DNA of 52,607 bases from Candidatus Cloacimonadota bacterium (GTDB taxonomy: Bacteria > UBA4055), in NCBI GenBank assembly GCA_002742935.1, contig PDON01000073.1, positions 1 to 52,607 on the forward strand, in the 5' to 3' direction. Shown one piece after another: positions 16,929 through 26,121 of the stretch. The translations under genes were made by a program, and so were the position numbers. How positions within the stretch are numbered: position 1 is the first letter of the stretch; each line of letters begins with the position of its first letter. The notes under the pieces were generated by a model. That model was not told the DNA's origin. It saw only the letters and a list, made by a program, of their open reading frames with translations, and did not search any database.

Positions 16929-17240
16929 ATGGGAGTGAAATTTGAAAAAACACAAAACTATAATCTAGATAAAGTTAAACTAATTGAGAGAATTAAAATT
17001 GCACTTAAAAAATCTAAATTCAAGATAAAAAATATTGATGAAAAGAACGGTCTAATTCATGCCAGATCAAAATTAAATTTTTCCTCATGGACAGAAAAGA
17101 TTAGTATAAAAGTTGATGACAATGGAGATGTAACCATTAAGAGTAAATGTTTTCTTCCTACTCAAATTGTAGATTGGGGAAAAAATGAGAAAAATGTTAA
17201 AAAAATTTTCAATAGTTTGGATTGGGACGAGAAGTGCTAA
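16929..17240 (+). CDS. Conserved-looking small hypothetical protein
   Basis: This 103-residue soluble protein is basic, with alternating strand-like segments: an N-terminal helix (KLIERIKIALKKS), then SWTEKISIKVDDNGDVTIKSKC and a C-terminal TQIVDWGKNEKNVKKIF. It has no signal peptide or membrane helix and I do not recognise the family. An AGG precedes the ATG by six bases. It lies 119 bases after the peroxidase gene and may share its transcript. Confidence 0.6.
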   Translation: MGVKFEKTQNYNLDKVKLIERIKIALKKSKFKIKNIDEKNGLIHARSKLNFSSWTEKISIKVDDNGDVTIKSKCFLPTQIVDWGKNEKNVKKIFNSLDWDEKC

Positions 17241-17522
17241 ACAAAGATTTTGATTATAAACTTTTTGAATAAAAACAAAAGGACTCTCTATCTTAATTAA
17301 TACTCTCTTTATAATCTCTACAGAAGTTGGCAGTAGAATACGCAACTATTACTTCATTTATTCTTAATAAAAAGCATAATATAGAAAAATTTGATTGAGA
17401 AAAGTAACCTCAACTAACGCTTTTCCCGGATCTCTATATAATTATTAAATATACGATTGCCTAAACAGATTTTATTTAATAGCTTCCAAGTAGCTCATAA
17501 TTATAGTTTTTGGAAATGTTAA

Positions 17523-19907
17523 ATGATTGATACCAAGCTTACTCTCTCTCTCTTGAATACAAACTCTGAAATAGAGATTTTAGAAAACCTTTTAAACTAT
17601 TTTAAATCTGAAAATAGCATATTGAATATAAAAACATATTCAAATAGTGAAGATTTAATATCCTCCTCACTCAATATAAAGAAGATAGATAACACATTAC
17701 TCAATATAGTTAAAAATAATACTGTTACAAAGTTAGACAACAACTTTTTTCTTCCAATAAAATTAAGCCATTCTGTTCTTTTTATGATTTTGGGAGATTT
17801 TGATAAGGAGTGTTTGGTTGAAGTAAAAGAGCTTTCTGAAGCTGTGTATAAAAAAAACATATCCAATGAGGTTCATAAAGATTTAAAGTTAGTTAAAGAG
17901 AAACTATCTAAAGTTGAATCGGACTATATGGATAGAACAAATCAAATGATATATCTTTTAAACCATTCAAGTCAAGGCTTTTTGACCTTTGGAGTCAATC
18001 TTATTATTGATGATGAGAGCAGTTATGAGTGTATGAATATATTCAACACATTCGTGGGCAGTAGGTATCTTCCTGAGATTTTATTTCCAAATGATATTGA
18101 GCAGCAAGATTTTATAAAGAAACTACTTATAAAAATTTTAACTGAAAAAAACACCAAAACAAGACCTGTTTACAAATCTCTTCTCCCTAATCAGATTAAA
18201 ATTGATGGAAAAACAATAAAGTGTAACTTCTTAACTATTTTTGATTTTACTGATCAAAGAAAAAATAAGTTTATGTTGGTATTGACAGATATCACAAAAG
18301 AGATTCAGCATCAAAAGGATATAAAACAGGAAAGAGATACTCTTACCATGGTTGTAAAATCCGTAGTTGATTATAATGACCTTATGTATACAATCAAACA
18401 GTACAATCTATTTGTGGAAAGTTTATACAAGGAGATTGACTTTTGCCATAAGAATAGGAATAGATTCTTTTCAAAGCTTCTTAGAAAAATACATACCTTT
18501 AAAGGTAATTTTGCCCAATTAAGTATGGTAAACACAGCTCCATTTTTGCATAATCTTGAAACAAAGCTTTCCCAAGATGAAGAGTTATTACTTGATTATT
18601 CACTAAATCAGCTAAAAGAGTATCTTGAAAAGATTGATTTTAAAAAGGCTCTAAATGAAGATATGGAAAGTTTGGAAAATATACTTAGTAAATCATTTTT
18701 TTCACAGGAGAGTAAACTTATAGTTTATAAGGATAGGTTGGAAGAACTTGTAAAAAGAGTTAAATCTTTGCTACCTCAATTTGAGGGTAAAATTATTGAA
18801 GATGAAATAAGGAAGTTAGCAAGAAAACCTTTTTCAAAAAATTTTTATCCACTTATTTCATATACCCATAAAATTGCTGAAGAGAGGGGTATTTTGATTG
18901 AACAGATATATTTAGATGGTGGAACTTTCTTTATAGATCTTGAATATTATTCAAAATTTGTCAAAACCTTAGTACATATATTGAGAAACTCCGTTTATCA
19001 TGGAATTGAGTTTCCTGAAGAGAGATTAGAAGTAGGAAAGGATGAGTTTGGGAATATATCTATCTCCATAAAAAAGAACCCAGATGAGATTATTGTAGAG
19101 ATAAAAGATGATGGTAGGGGTATAGATACTAATTTGCTTAAGAAAAAAGCTTTGGAGCTTTCTTTATACACCGTTGAAGAACTGGAAAATATGAATAAAA
19201 AGGAGCTGTTTGATATTATGTTTGTTGACAGGTTTACAACAAGTGAATCTGTTAATGATATTGCCGGAAGAGGGGTTGGTATGTCTGCCGTAAAAGATGA
19301 GCTGGAAGAGATCAATGGTAGTTATATAGTTGAATCAGAATTGGGCAAAGGAACTAGCTTCATATTCAGACTGCCTATTAAAAATGAAAAAATTTTGGAT
19401 AGGAAAATACATATTAATGAAATAATGATACCTGTCGTTGATACTATTAGAAACTATTTAAAAAATGAACTTAGCATAGATATTCTAAATTCAGAAAACT
19501 TTAAATTATCATCAACAAACAGTCTTAAACTTGATAGATACACAGCTATTTTAAGACTTTCAGGTGTTATTCAAGGAAATTTTATTTTGTCCGGAGATCA
19601 GGAGGTTGTAAAAGATCTTGCCATAAGCTATATGGGAGGTGAGGAGTTATACTCAGATGATGAGATAGAACTTGTATTGGCTGAACAACTGAACATTATT
19701 ATTGGGAATTCAATTAAAAAGTTTCCAGGCATTGAAAATCTTGTAGATATTGACTCACCATTCATGATACAATCGGATAGTACAATAATTAAATATCTTG
19801 ACTCTAATAGTTACAATTACGATATTAACACTTCGAAAGGTGTGCTTAGAATTAGCTTTGTAACATCAAATTATTCGGATGTTTTAATTGGAATAGAGGA
19901 AGAATAG
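17523..19907 (+). CDS. Hybrid Hpt-histidine kinase with C-terminal CheX-like domain
   Basis: A 794-residue soluble signalling protein. In order: an unassigned N-terminal region (1-110), a coiled coil (115-140), a PAS-like region (141-262), an Hpt domain with phospho-acceptor H324 in KIHTFKGNF, a linker helix pair (400-450), and a CheA-type ATPase domain with N-box HILRNSVYHG (485-494), G1 DDGRGID (529-535) and G2 GRGVGM (582-587). The C-terminal ~160 residues (630-790) resemble the CheX/CheC phosphatase fold: AEQLNIIIGNS carries the E721-x-x-N724 pair. There is no CheW-type regulatory domain or membrane span. Its stop overlaps a cheY, the likely phosphotransfer partner. ATPase and Hpt are clear; CheX is a motif-based assignment. 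Confidence 0.85.
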   Translation: MIDTKLTLSLLNTNSEIEILENLLNYFKSENSILNIKTYSNSEDLISSSLNIKKIDNTLLNIVKNNTVTKLDNNFFLPIKLSHSVLFMILGDFDKECLVEVKELSEAVYKKNISNEVHKDLKLVKEKLSKVESDYMDRTNQMIYLLNHSSQGFLTFGVNLIIDDESSYECMNIFNTFVGSRYLPEILFPNDIEQQDFIKKLLIKILTEKNTKTRPVYKSLLPNQIKIDGKTIKCNFLTIFDFTDQRKNKFMLVLTDITKEIQHQKDIKQERDTLTMVVKSVVDYNDLMYTIKQYNLFVESLYKEIDFCHKNRNRFFSKLLRKIHTFKGNFAQLSMVNTAPFLHNLETKLSQDEELLLDYSLNQLKEYLEKIDFKKALNEDMESLENILSKSFFSQESKLIVYKDRLEELVKRVKSLLPQFEGKIIEDEIRKLARKPFSKNFYPLISYTHKIAEERGILIEQIYLDGGTFFIDLEYYSKFVKTLVHILRNSVYHGIEFPEERLEVGKDEFGNISISIKKNPDEIIVEIKDDGRGIDTNLLKKKALELSLYTVEELENMNKKELFDIMFVDRFTTSESVNDIAGRGVGMSAVKDELEEINGSYIVESELGKGTSFIFRLPIKNEKILDRKIHINEIMIPVVDTIRNYLKNELSIDILNSENFKLSSTNSLKLDRYTAILRLSGVIQGNFILSGDQEVVKDLAISYMGGEELYSDDEIELVLAEQLNIIIGNSIKKFPGIENLVDIDSPFMIQSDSTIIKYLDSNSYNYDINTSKGVLRISFVTSNYSDVLIGIEEE

Positions 19908-20275
19908 TGGCTCGTATACTTGTTGTTGATGACTCCCTTGTTATGAAGAGGAAATTAAAACTTATCCTAGCTAAAGCAGGACACAGAATTGTAGCTTTTG
20001 CTTCAAACGGAATTTTTGCTCTAAAAGAGTATGAAAGGCATAAACCGGATATTGTTACAATGGATATTACCATGCCCTCTATGAATGGAATAGACGCAGT
20101 AAAGAGAATATTAAATCTATACCCTAAAGCAAGAATTATTATGATAAGTGCTCAAAATCAGCAAAATCTTATTTTTTCTGCAATAGAGGCCGGTGCTAAA
20201 CATTACATCATAAAACCTATAAAAGAGGAAAAATTACTTGATGTTGTCGATCAGGTACTGAGAGACTATCCATAG
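19907..20275 (+). CDS. CheY-like single-domain response regulator
   Basis: This 122-residue receiver domain has no output domain. Acidic pocket D8-D9 (VVDDS), phospho-acceptor D53 (VTMDITMP), switch Ser81 (MISAQ) and K103 (IIKPI) are all present. GTG is the start; its G is the last base of the kinase stop TAG, so the two are co-translated and very probably form a cognate pair. Output would be through protein contact, as with CheY at a motor or other target; no flagellar gene is in view. Confidence 0.92.
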   Translation: MARILVVDDSLVMKRKLKLILAKAGHRIVAFASNGIFALKEYERHKPDIVTMDITMPSMNGIDAVKRILNLYPKARIIMISAQNQQNLIFSAIEAGAKHYIIKPIKEEKLLDVVDQVLRDYP

Positions 20276-20413
20276 AATAAAAACACCCTCTTTAACATTA
20301 TTTTATCTTTATTAAGAACTTAAACTTTAATACAAGAGTATACTAACCGAATCAATTAAAAACCTAATTCTGATCTGTTTTATTTATGATCATAATTTAA
20401 GGAGATAATAGAG

Positions 20414-21199
20414 ATGAAAATTTCGCTGCTACAAACTTCGGTAAATGAAAAAGATTATGATCAAAATCTAGAAAAATGTTTTACTTTTTTGAGTAAGGTT
20501 GAAAAAGGATCAACAGCTGTTTTACCAGAATTGTTTATACCCGGTTATAGAGAGGAAAATATAATAAGATGTGGTAAAGAGAGTAAAAAAATTATTGAAA
20601 AGATCCAATCAATAGCAAAAACAAAAGAGATAAATATTATCGCAGGAACTATATCTGTTTTAGACAATGGTAACTATTTTAACAGATCAATTTCCATAAA
20701 TAAAATGGGAAAAGTTTTATCTTTTTATAATAAGACACATCTTTTCAAAATGTTGAGCGAAGATATCTATTTCAAGGAAGGAGAAAATTTCCCTGTTTTT
20801 GAAATGGAGAAGTTTAATTGTGGTGTTGAAATATGTTACGATTTAAGATTTCCGGAGGTATCAAGAATCTATTACAATAAGGGTGTAAATCTTATTTTTA
20901 TCCCCGCTGCATGGCCACACAATAGAGTTGAAGTTTTTAAAAAACTATTAGTTACCAGAGCTATAGAGAATCAATGTTATATTGTGGGAGTAAATAGAGC
21001 TTCTGATAAAAAGGATAATCTTACATACGGAGGTTCTTCTATGGTTGTTTCTCCCGAAGGTAATATAGTCGATAGTTGTGGCGTATTAGATGAGATAAAA
21101 ACTGTTTCTATTAACATAAACAAAGTTAATGATTACAGAAAAAATATAAATTGTATGGAGGACAGAAGAGATGACCTTTTCACTCTTAAAGAGGTTTAG
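20414..21199 (+). CDS. Carbon-nitrogen hydrolase, nitrilase superfamily (omega-amidase-like)
   Basis: The 261-residue cytoplasmic hydrolase has the complete Glu-Lys-Cys triad: E39 in VLPELFIPGY, K107 in YNKTHLF and C141 in VEICYDLRFPE. NKTHLF together with ICYDLRFPEVSR is typical of the Nit2/YafV omega-amidase branch, which hydrolyses alpha-ketoglutaramate-type amides, but the substrate cannot be fixed from sequence. GGAG precedes the ATG by seven bases. Its 3' end overlaps the next lipoprotein gene by 29 bases in another frame. Confidence 0.88.
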   Translation: MKISLLQTSVNEKDYDQNLEKCFTFLSKVEKGSTAVLPELFIPGYREENIIRCGKESKKIIEKIQSIAKTKEINIIAGTISVLDNGNYFNRSISINKMGKVLSFYNKTHLFKMLSEDIYFKEGENFPVFEMEKFNCGVEICYDLRFPEVSRIYYNKGVNLIFIPAAWPHNRVEVFKKLLVTRAIENQCYIVGVNRASDKKDNLTYGGSSMVVSPEGNIVDSCGVLDEIKTVSININKVNDYRKNINCMEDRRDDLFTLKEV

Positions 21200-21704
21200 T
21201 ATACTTTTAATCTTTATTTTAAGTAGCTGTTCATATTTAAAACCGGTAGGAGAAAAAAACAGATCCAATAGTTTAAAAAATGATAAATCTATTATTGTTG
21301 AAGAGATAAAGGACAGTAAAAAGAATAACTTGGACAATTCCAACGAGAAAATTTCTTCTATTGAAGAGAAAAAGTATCCTAAGAATAACAAAATATTTAT
21401 TAAATCTTTGTATATAGAGACAAAGATAAATGGAACTTTGGTAAAATTTGACACTCAGGGAAAGATGCCAAAGGATAATATTGCTGTTTCAACTCAAGAA
21501 AATGGAAATGTAAATATTACTTTTTACAAAGGTGAATTTTCATCAGCTTTTTACAGTAATATTGAAAAACCTCCATATGTTAAAGATATTCATATTTTTG
21601 AATTTGAAGAGAATGTCCAACTTACAATTGTATTTAAAAAGGGATTTAGTTCCAGTGAAATAATATCAAATAGTAGAAAAGTTATTATTTCTCTTTTTAA
21701 TTAG
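21171..21704 (+). CDS. Lipoprotein of unknown function
   Basis: This 177-residue protein has a signal peptide with lipobox IFILSSC (Cys about 20), a Ser/Lys/Asn-rich low-complexity linker (about 25-65) and a C-terminal beta-rich domain (about 70-177, IFIKSLYIETKINGTLVKF onward) that resembles an AMIN-type fold only loosely. The ATG is supported by GGAGG nine bases upstream, located within the nitrilase coding end, so the 29-base overlap is likely real and the genes are coupled. Confidence 0.7.
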   Translation: MTFSLLKRFSILLIFILSSCSYLKPVGEKNRSNSLKNDKSIIVEEIKDSKKNNLDNSNEKISSIEEKKYPKNNKIFIKSLYIETKINGTLVKFDTQGKMPKDNIAVSTQENGNVNITFYKGEFSSAFYSNIEKPPYVKDIHIFEFEENVQLTIVFKKGFSSSEIISNSRKVIISLFN

Positions 21705-22133
21705 TTTACTCGACTTTTTAACTTTAATTCCAGATAATCCAATCTAGGTATAAATTTTTAATTCTTTTTGAATAAAAAAATAATACCTCAGTAAGGTTTG
21801 ATAAAAAACTCATAAATACAGAAGTTAAAGGAAAAGTAAATTTGAGGAGTGGGATCTATTTTGTGTACCCTGCAACTCAGAGAGACCCAAATAATTCATA
21901 GCAGAAAAAGTAAATAACTGATAGATGTTAAATTTATTGACAATTCGTAATATTAAACCTTATCCCCATTAGAAAAGTATCTATAACTTAAAATTTTATA
22001 GTAGTTCTTTCTTTAAGTTTCAATTATATTATATTAGTACTAGTAGGTTGGGTATCAACATTTTTATTACAGATACCTTTTTTTTAAAGACCTCGGAAAA
22101 AGATAAACTCTTATAACTTAACTGGAGGAAATA
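21705..22133. other. 429-base non-coding region upstream of cheV
   Basis: No credible gene is present. A TTGACA at 21937-21942 has only a weak -10 (TTATCC) at 17-base spacing, so a promoter for cheV is possible but unproved. A strong GGAGG ribosome site immediately precedes cheV. No stable hairpin with T-run was seen. Confidence 0.4.
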
Positions 22134-23060
22134 ATGGCTAAGACTGATATTCTTTTAGAGACCGGAACAAATGAGCTTGAACTTTTGGAAATAATACTTG
22201 ACAATCAGAGTTTTGGTATAAATGTAGCCAAAGTTAAAGAGATTATAATATATGATGACAATAGTAGAGTTGATCTTCCGGAAGCTCCTCCTTCAATAAA
22301 AGGTCTTTATTCATATAGAGGTCAAACTTTTACAATTATAGATCTTAACATAGAGCTTGAAAAACCTATTGATGAAAGTAATAATAGAAGACTGGTCGTT
22401 GTAACTGAAATGAACTCTGTTTTAGTTGGAATTTTGGTTGATAAGGTAAACTCAATACACAGATACTCATGGAATCAAATTGATCCTGTTGATACCTTTA
22501 TGGTTGAAGGGAATAGCAGTAAGTTTACAGGAACGGTAAAGTTAAATGAAACAAAGCTTATGTTGCTTCTTGATTTAGAGCATATAAGTTCTAAGCTTCT
22601 ACCGGAAACTGCACTTAAAGAGGAAGATATTGAGTCTAGACCCGATAAAGAGGAGATTAGAAACAGTAAACAGATTATAATAGCGGAAGACTCTCATCTA
22701 ATAAGAGGTATGATGCTAAGACTTCTAAACAAAGCGGGTTATTTAAATATAAAATCTTTTGAAAATGGTCAAGCTTGTTATGATGCTATAACAGAATGGA
22801 AAGAGAAGGATCTTTTATCGCAAAATGTGGACCTTATAGTTTCTGATATTGAGATGCCTATGTTGGATGGATTAACTCTCTGTAAGAAGATAAAAGAGGA
22901 TAATAAAACAAAAGATATACCTGTAGTAATATTTTCATCTTTAATAAATGAACAGATGATTATAAAGTGTAATGCCGTTCATGCCAATGGATACATATCT
23001 AAGCCAAAGATTGAATCTCTTGTTGAGATAATTGACACCCAACTTGGTTATGGTGATTAG
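22134..23060 (+). CDS. cheV: Chemotaxis coupling protein CheV (CheW-receiver fusion)
   Basis: The 308-residue protein has an N-terminal CheW-like coupling domain (about 12-155; IILDNQSFGINVAKVKEII, then GLYSYRGQTFTIIDL) and a C-terminal receiver (about 178-306) with acidic pocket E185-D186, phospho-acceptor D238 in VSDIEMPMLDG, S268/S269 and K290 in YISKPK. CheV links chemoreceptors to CheA, and its receiver tunes adaptation. No CheA with a P5 docking domain, CheW or MCP is encoded nearby, so partners must lie elsewhere. The ATG follows GGAGG. Confidence 0.93.
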   Translation: MAKTDILLETGTNELELLEIILDNQSFGINVAKVKEIIIYDDNSRVDLPEAPPSIKGLYSYRGQTFTIIDLNIELEKPIDESNNRRLVVVTEMNSVLVGILVDKVNSIHRYSWNQIDPVDTFMVEGNSSKFTGTVKLNETKLMLLLDLEHISSKLLPETALKEEDIESRPDKEEIRNSKQIIIAEDSHLIRGMMLRLLNKAGYLNIKSFENGQACYDAITEWKEKDLLSQNVDLIVSDIEMPMLDGLTLCKKIKEDNKTKDIPVVIFSSLINEQMIIKCNAVHANGYISKPKIESLVEIIDTQLGYGD

Positions 23061-23283
23061 GTTAGCTAAAAAGAGAAAATAGATAAAGAGGTTATGGTAA
23101 AATTTTGCCAAGGAACAGAACTTACAAAAGTTAAGTTACAGAAACCCTTTTTAACGAAGATCAGAAAAAAGCAACAAAGCTAAACTTATGCTCCATTGCT
23201 TCTTTCTGCCATATTACTAACATATAATTTTAAATCCGGCGTTTTAGAAACAATAATAATTTGTTAAACAACCTAACTTATCT

Positions 23284-23299
23284 ATAAATTATAATTTAT
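23284..23299. repeat. Perfect 16-base AT palindrome
   Basis: ATAAATTATAATTTAT equals its own reverse complement. It lies 28 bases before the orphan hairpin-terminator and ~330 bases before nrdA. In such AT-rich DNA it could be chance; a dimeric-repressor site is the alternative. Confidence 0.3.
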
Positions 23300-23326
23300 G
23301 CTAGTTTACATACCGATATAACAGTT

Positions 23327-23358
23327 CCTCTATTTAAATTAAATTTAGAGGTAATTTT
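23327..23358 (+). terminator. Orphan intrinsic terminator upstream of nrdA
   Basis: CCTCTA (23327-23332) and TAGAGG (23346-23351) form a stem with an AT-rich interior, followed on the plus strand by TAATTTTTT. It is 267 bases after the cheV stop and 275 bases before nrdA, so it would end either a long cheV 3' region or an unannotated small RNA. Confidence 0.55.
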
Positions 23359-23430
23359 TTGTAAAATATTAGTATGAAAGTAATCCTAGAACTAGGTTTA
23401 TAAAAAGCTTAAAAGCTGAAAGTAATTTAT

Positions 23431-23458
23431 ATCTTTTGATTTTTATCTTTTGATTTTT
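23431..23458. repeat. Tandem 14-base repeat, two copies
   Basis: ATCTTTTGATTTTT occurs twice head-to-tail. It sits ~175 bases upstream of nrdA, in its presumed promoter region; significance unknown. Confidence 0.6.
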
Positions 23459-23632
23459 TCCAAAATATTCATTAAACTTAGGTAGGTTGTCGCCTCTCTA
23501 ATTTTTTAATATTACAGCTTATTATTAGAGGGAAATATCTAGCCTGTGTAGGAGAAAATTCAATTCTTCTGGTTTATACACAGATGAGGAGATTTTGATA
23601 TAAAAATAGAGTTTTAAGGAGATTCTGATTTA

Positions 23633-25975
23633 ATGGACGGATTACATGTAATAAAAAGAGATGGAACTGAAGCTGAAATTGATCTGGCGATGATTCATGA
23701 TGCTGTAGAGTGGGCATGTGAAGGGTATGACAATGTTTCTGTTTCAGATATAGAGATAAACTCCAAACTACAATTTTATGAGGGAATAACAACTTCTGAA
23801 ATTCAAAAGGTTATGATCCGTTCAGCGGCTGATCTAATCTCTAAGGAGAAACCCAATTATCAGCATGTTGCAGCTAAACTTCTACTTATGGATTTAAGGA
23901 AACAGGTATACAAGCAACTAAACCCCATACCTTTTGAGTATTTGATTAGAAATAATATTTACAAAGGTATATATGATAAAATCCTCTTGGAAAAATACAC
24001 AAATCAGGAGATAGTTTACTTCAGTAAAAAGATAAACTATGACAGAGATTATAAATTTACCTTTGCCGGTTTAAGTCAAATGGTAGATAAGTATCTTCTA
24101 CAGGATAGAATTTCAGGAGAACTTTACGAAACACCCCAAGAAGCCTTTATGCTAATTGGAATGTTTATGTTCATGAACTACGACAAGAAGTATCGTAGAG
24201 ACTATGTTGTTAGACTATACAATGCTCTTTCTCAATTTAAAATAAGCTTACCTACACCTATTATGGCAGGAGTTAGAACTCCTCTAAGACAGTTCAGTTC
24301 ATGTTGTTTGATTGATGTTGATGACTCTATAGAATCTATTATGAACTCTAATACAGCCGTAGGTTATTACACAGCCCAAAGAGCAGGTATTGGTCTTAAT
24401 TTTGGTAGAATAAGGGGTATTGATGCCCAAATTAGAGGTGGAGAGGTTATCCATACGGGACTTGTTCCATTTTTAAAGATGTATGAAGCTACAACAAAAT
24501 CCTTTACTCAGAATTCAATTAGAGGCGGAGGCTCAACCTCTACTGTACCATTTTTCCACTGGGAAGTAGAAACCTTTATCCAATTAAAAAATAATAAAGG
24601 TAATGATGAAAACAGAGTAAGAAGAATGGACTACTCTGTTGCTTTAAACCGTCTGTTTAGAACAAGGGTAAAGGAGAATAGATCAATAACCCTCTTCTCA
24701 AGTGAGGAAACCAGAGATCTTTACGATCTTTTCTACAGCTCCAACTATGAGCAGTTTGAAACTACCTATCTTAGATATGAAAAGAACCCTAACATAAGAA
24801 AAAAGGTTATTGATGCAAGAGAATTTTACTTAGCTCTTTTAAAAGAAAGGTACGAAACCGGAAGGATCTATATTTTAAATGCGGATCATGTTAATAAACA
24901 CAGCTCATTTAAGGATAATATCTATATGAGCAATCTTTGTCAGGAGATTACTCTACCAACTTCACCTTTAGATGATATAAATCTGGAAAATGGTGAAATT
25001 GCCATGTGTATTCTAAGTAATATAAATCTTGGAAAAGTTGATGATATTGAGGAACTTGATGGACTCACAGATCTTTTGGTAAGATTTTTAGATGAGCTTA
25101 TTGATTATCAAGAGTATCCCGTTAAAGTTGCTGAAAAATCTACCAAAAATCGCCGTAGTCTTGGAATAGGTGTTTCGGATGTTTTCAACTTCTTGGCAAA
25201 AAACAATCTTCGTTTTGACCAAAAAGAGGGAATAAAGACCATTCACAGCTATATGGAAAGATTCCAATACGGTCTTATCAAAGCATCTGCAAACCTTGCA
25301 AAAGAGAAAGGCAGTTGTAAATATTTTTCAAACACTAAGTATTCAGATAATATATTCCCTATTGACACCTATGAAAAAAATGTAGATGAGATTGTTCCAA
25401 ACAAGCTATTGTGTGATTGGGAAGAGCTTAGAGATTTAGTAAAAAAATATGGCCTTAGGAACTCAGCTCTTTCAGCTATACCTCCAGCTGCTTCCAGCTC
25501 CATTGTATCAAACTCCACAGCAGGTGTTGATCCGGTAAGAAAGCTATTGATTGCTAAAATGAGTAAGTATGGTCCGTTAAAACAACTTGTACCGGGTTTT
25601 GATACTTATAAAGATAATTATCCTCTGGCATGGGATATTGATAATGAAAGTTATATTAAATTTATATCTATCTTTCAAAAATTTATTGATCAGAGTATAA
25701 GTACAAATCTTTACTACAATATTGCAAAATATCCGGATAACAAGGTTCCAATGAAAGATTTGGTAAGACATGAAAGTATGGCCTATAAATATGGATTAAA
25801 GACTTTATATTACCTAAACAGTAATGATAACTCCGGAGAGGACTCTCAAATTTTAGCACAAAAGAATGAAGATGAACCTGTTATCCAAATACAAAATATC
25901 AATATTATCCCTAATGAGGTTATGATTGACAGTGATGGTATGGACGGGTGTGAAGGTGGAGCTTGCTCTGTATAA
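23633..25975 (+). CDS. nrdA: Class Ia ribonucleoside-diphosphate reductase, alpha subunit
   Basis: This 780-residue large subunit makes deoxynucleotides from NDPs. The N-terminal ATP-cone (about 3-90) provides overall activity control. Catalytic residues are visible: N434, C436 and E438 in SNLCQEITLP; the redox pair C224 or C225 (SSCC) with C459 (AMCIL); the radical-relay tyrosines in LKTLYYLNSN near 740; and the C-terminal shuttle cysteines C773 and C778 in CEGGACSV. All are intact, so an active enzyme is expected. AAGGAG lies 11 bases before the ATG. nrdB follows 146 bases downstream. Confidence 0.97.
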   Translation: MDGLHVIKRDGTEAEIDLAMIHDAVEWACEGYDNVSVSDIEINSKLQFYEGITTSEIQKVMIRSAADLISKEKPNYQHVAAKLLLMDLRKQVYKQLNPIPFEYLIRNNIYKGIYDKILLEKYTNQEIVYFSKKINYDRDYKFTFAGLSQMVDKYLLQDRISGELYETPQEAFMLIGMFMFMNYDKKYRRDYVVRLYNALSQFKISLPTPIMAGVRTPLRQFSSCCLIDVDDSIESIMNSNTAVGYYTAQRAGIGLNFGRIRGIDAQIRGGEVIHTGLVPFLKMYEATTKSFTQNSIRGGGSTSTVPFFHWEVETFIQLKNNKGNDENRVRRMDYSVALNRLFRTRVKENRSITLFSSEETRDLYDLFYSSNYEQFETTYLRYEKNPNIRKKVIDAREFYLALLKERYETGRIYILNADHVNKHSSFKDNIYMSNLCQEITLPTSPLDDINLENGEIAMCILSNINLGKVDDIEELDGLTDLLVRFLDELIDYQEYPVKVAEKSTKNRRSLGIGVSDVFNFLAKNNLRFDQKEGIKTIHSYMERFQYGLIKASANLAKEKGSCKYFSNTKYSDNIFPIDTYEKNVDEIVPNKLLCDWEELRDLVKKYGLRNSALSAIPPAASSSIVSNSTAGVDPVRKLLIAKMSKYGPLKQLVPGFDTYKDNYPLAWDIDNESYIKFISIFQKFIDQSISTNLYYNIAKYPDNKVPMKDLVRHESMAYKYGLKTLYYLNSNDNSGEDSQILAQKNEDEPVIQIQNINIIPNEVMIDSDGMDGCEGGACSV

Positions 25976-26117
25976 AAATAAAGTAGAGGTTTATCTTAAA
26001 AGATAAGAGTTTTAAAAAACGGTCAGTTAAAAAAGTTGAATTTGGGAAGCAATATCTAAAAAAGGTAAATAAACAGCGGGAAATTCAATATAAAAACTCT
26101 AAAATAAAGTAGAGGTT
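25975..26117 (+). repeat. 17-base direct repeat flanking the nrdA-nrdB spacer
   Basis: AAAATAAAGTAGAGGTT occurs at 25975-25991, just after the nrdA stop, and again at 26101-26117, where it supplies the nrdB ribosome site (GAGG). The first copy is followed by a small hairpin (TTATCTT/AAGATAA) but no reading frame. Confidence 0.7.
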
Positions 26118-26121
26118 AAAA

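Larger units (their letters stand above)
23061..23632. other. 572-base intergenic region upstream of nrdA
   Basis: This unusually long gap holds a perfect 16-base palindrome (23284-23299), a terminator-like hairpin (23327-23351) and a tandem 14-base repeat (23431-23458). No protein gene is credible. I looked for an NrdR-box pair (ACACTATATATAGTGT-like) and saw none. Confidence 0.5.

Noticed and set aside
23061..23632. NrdR boxes upstream of nrdA
   Set aside because: No pair resembling the ACACTATATATAGTGT consensus was found by eye.
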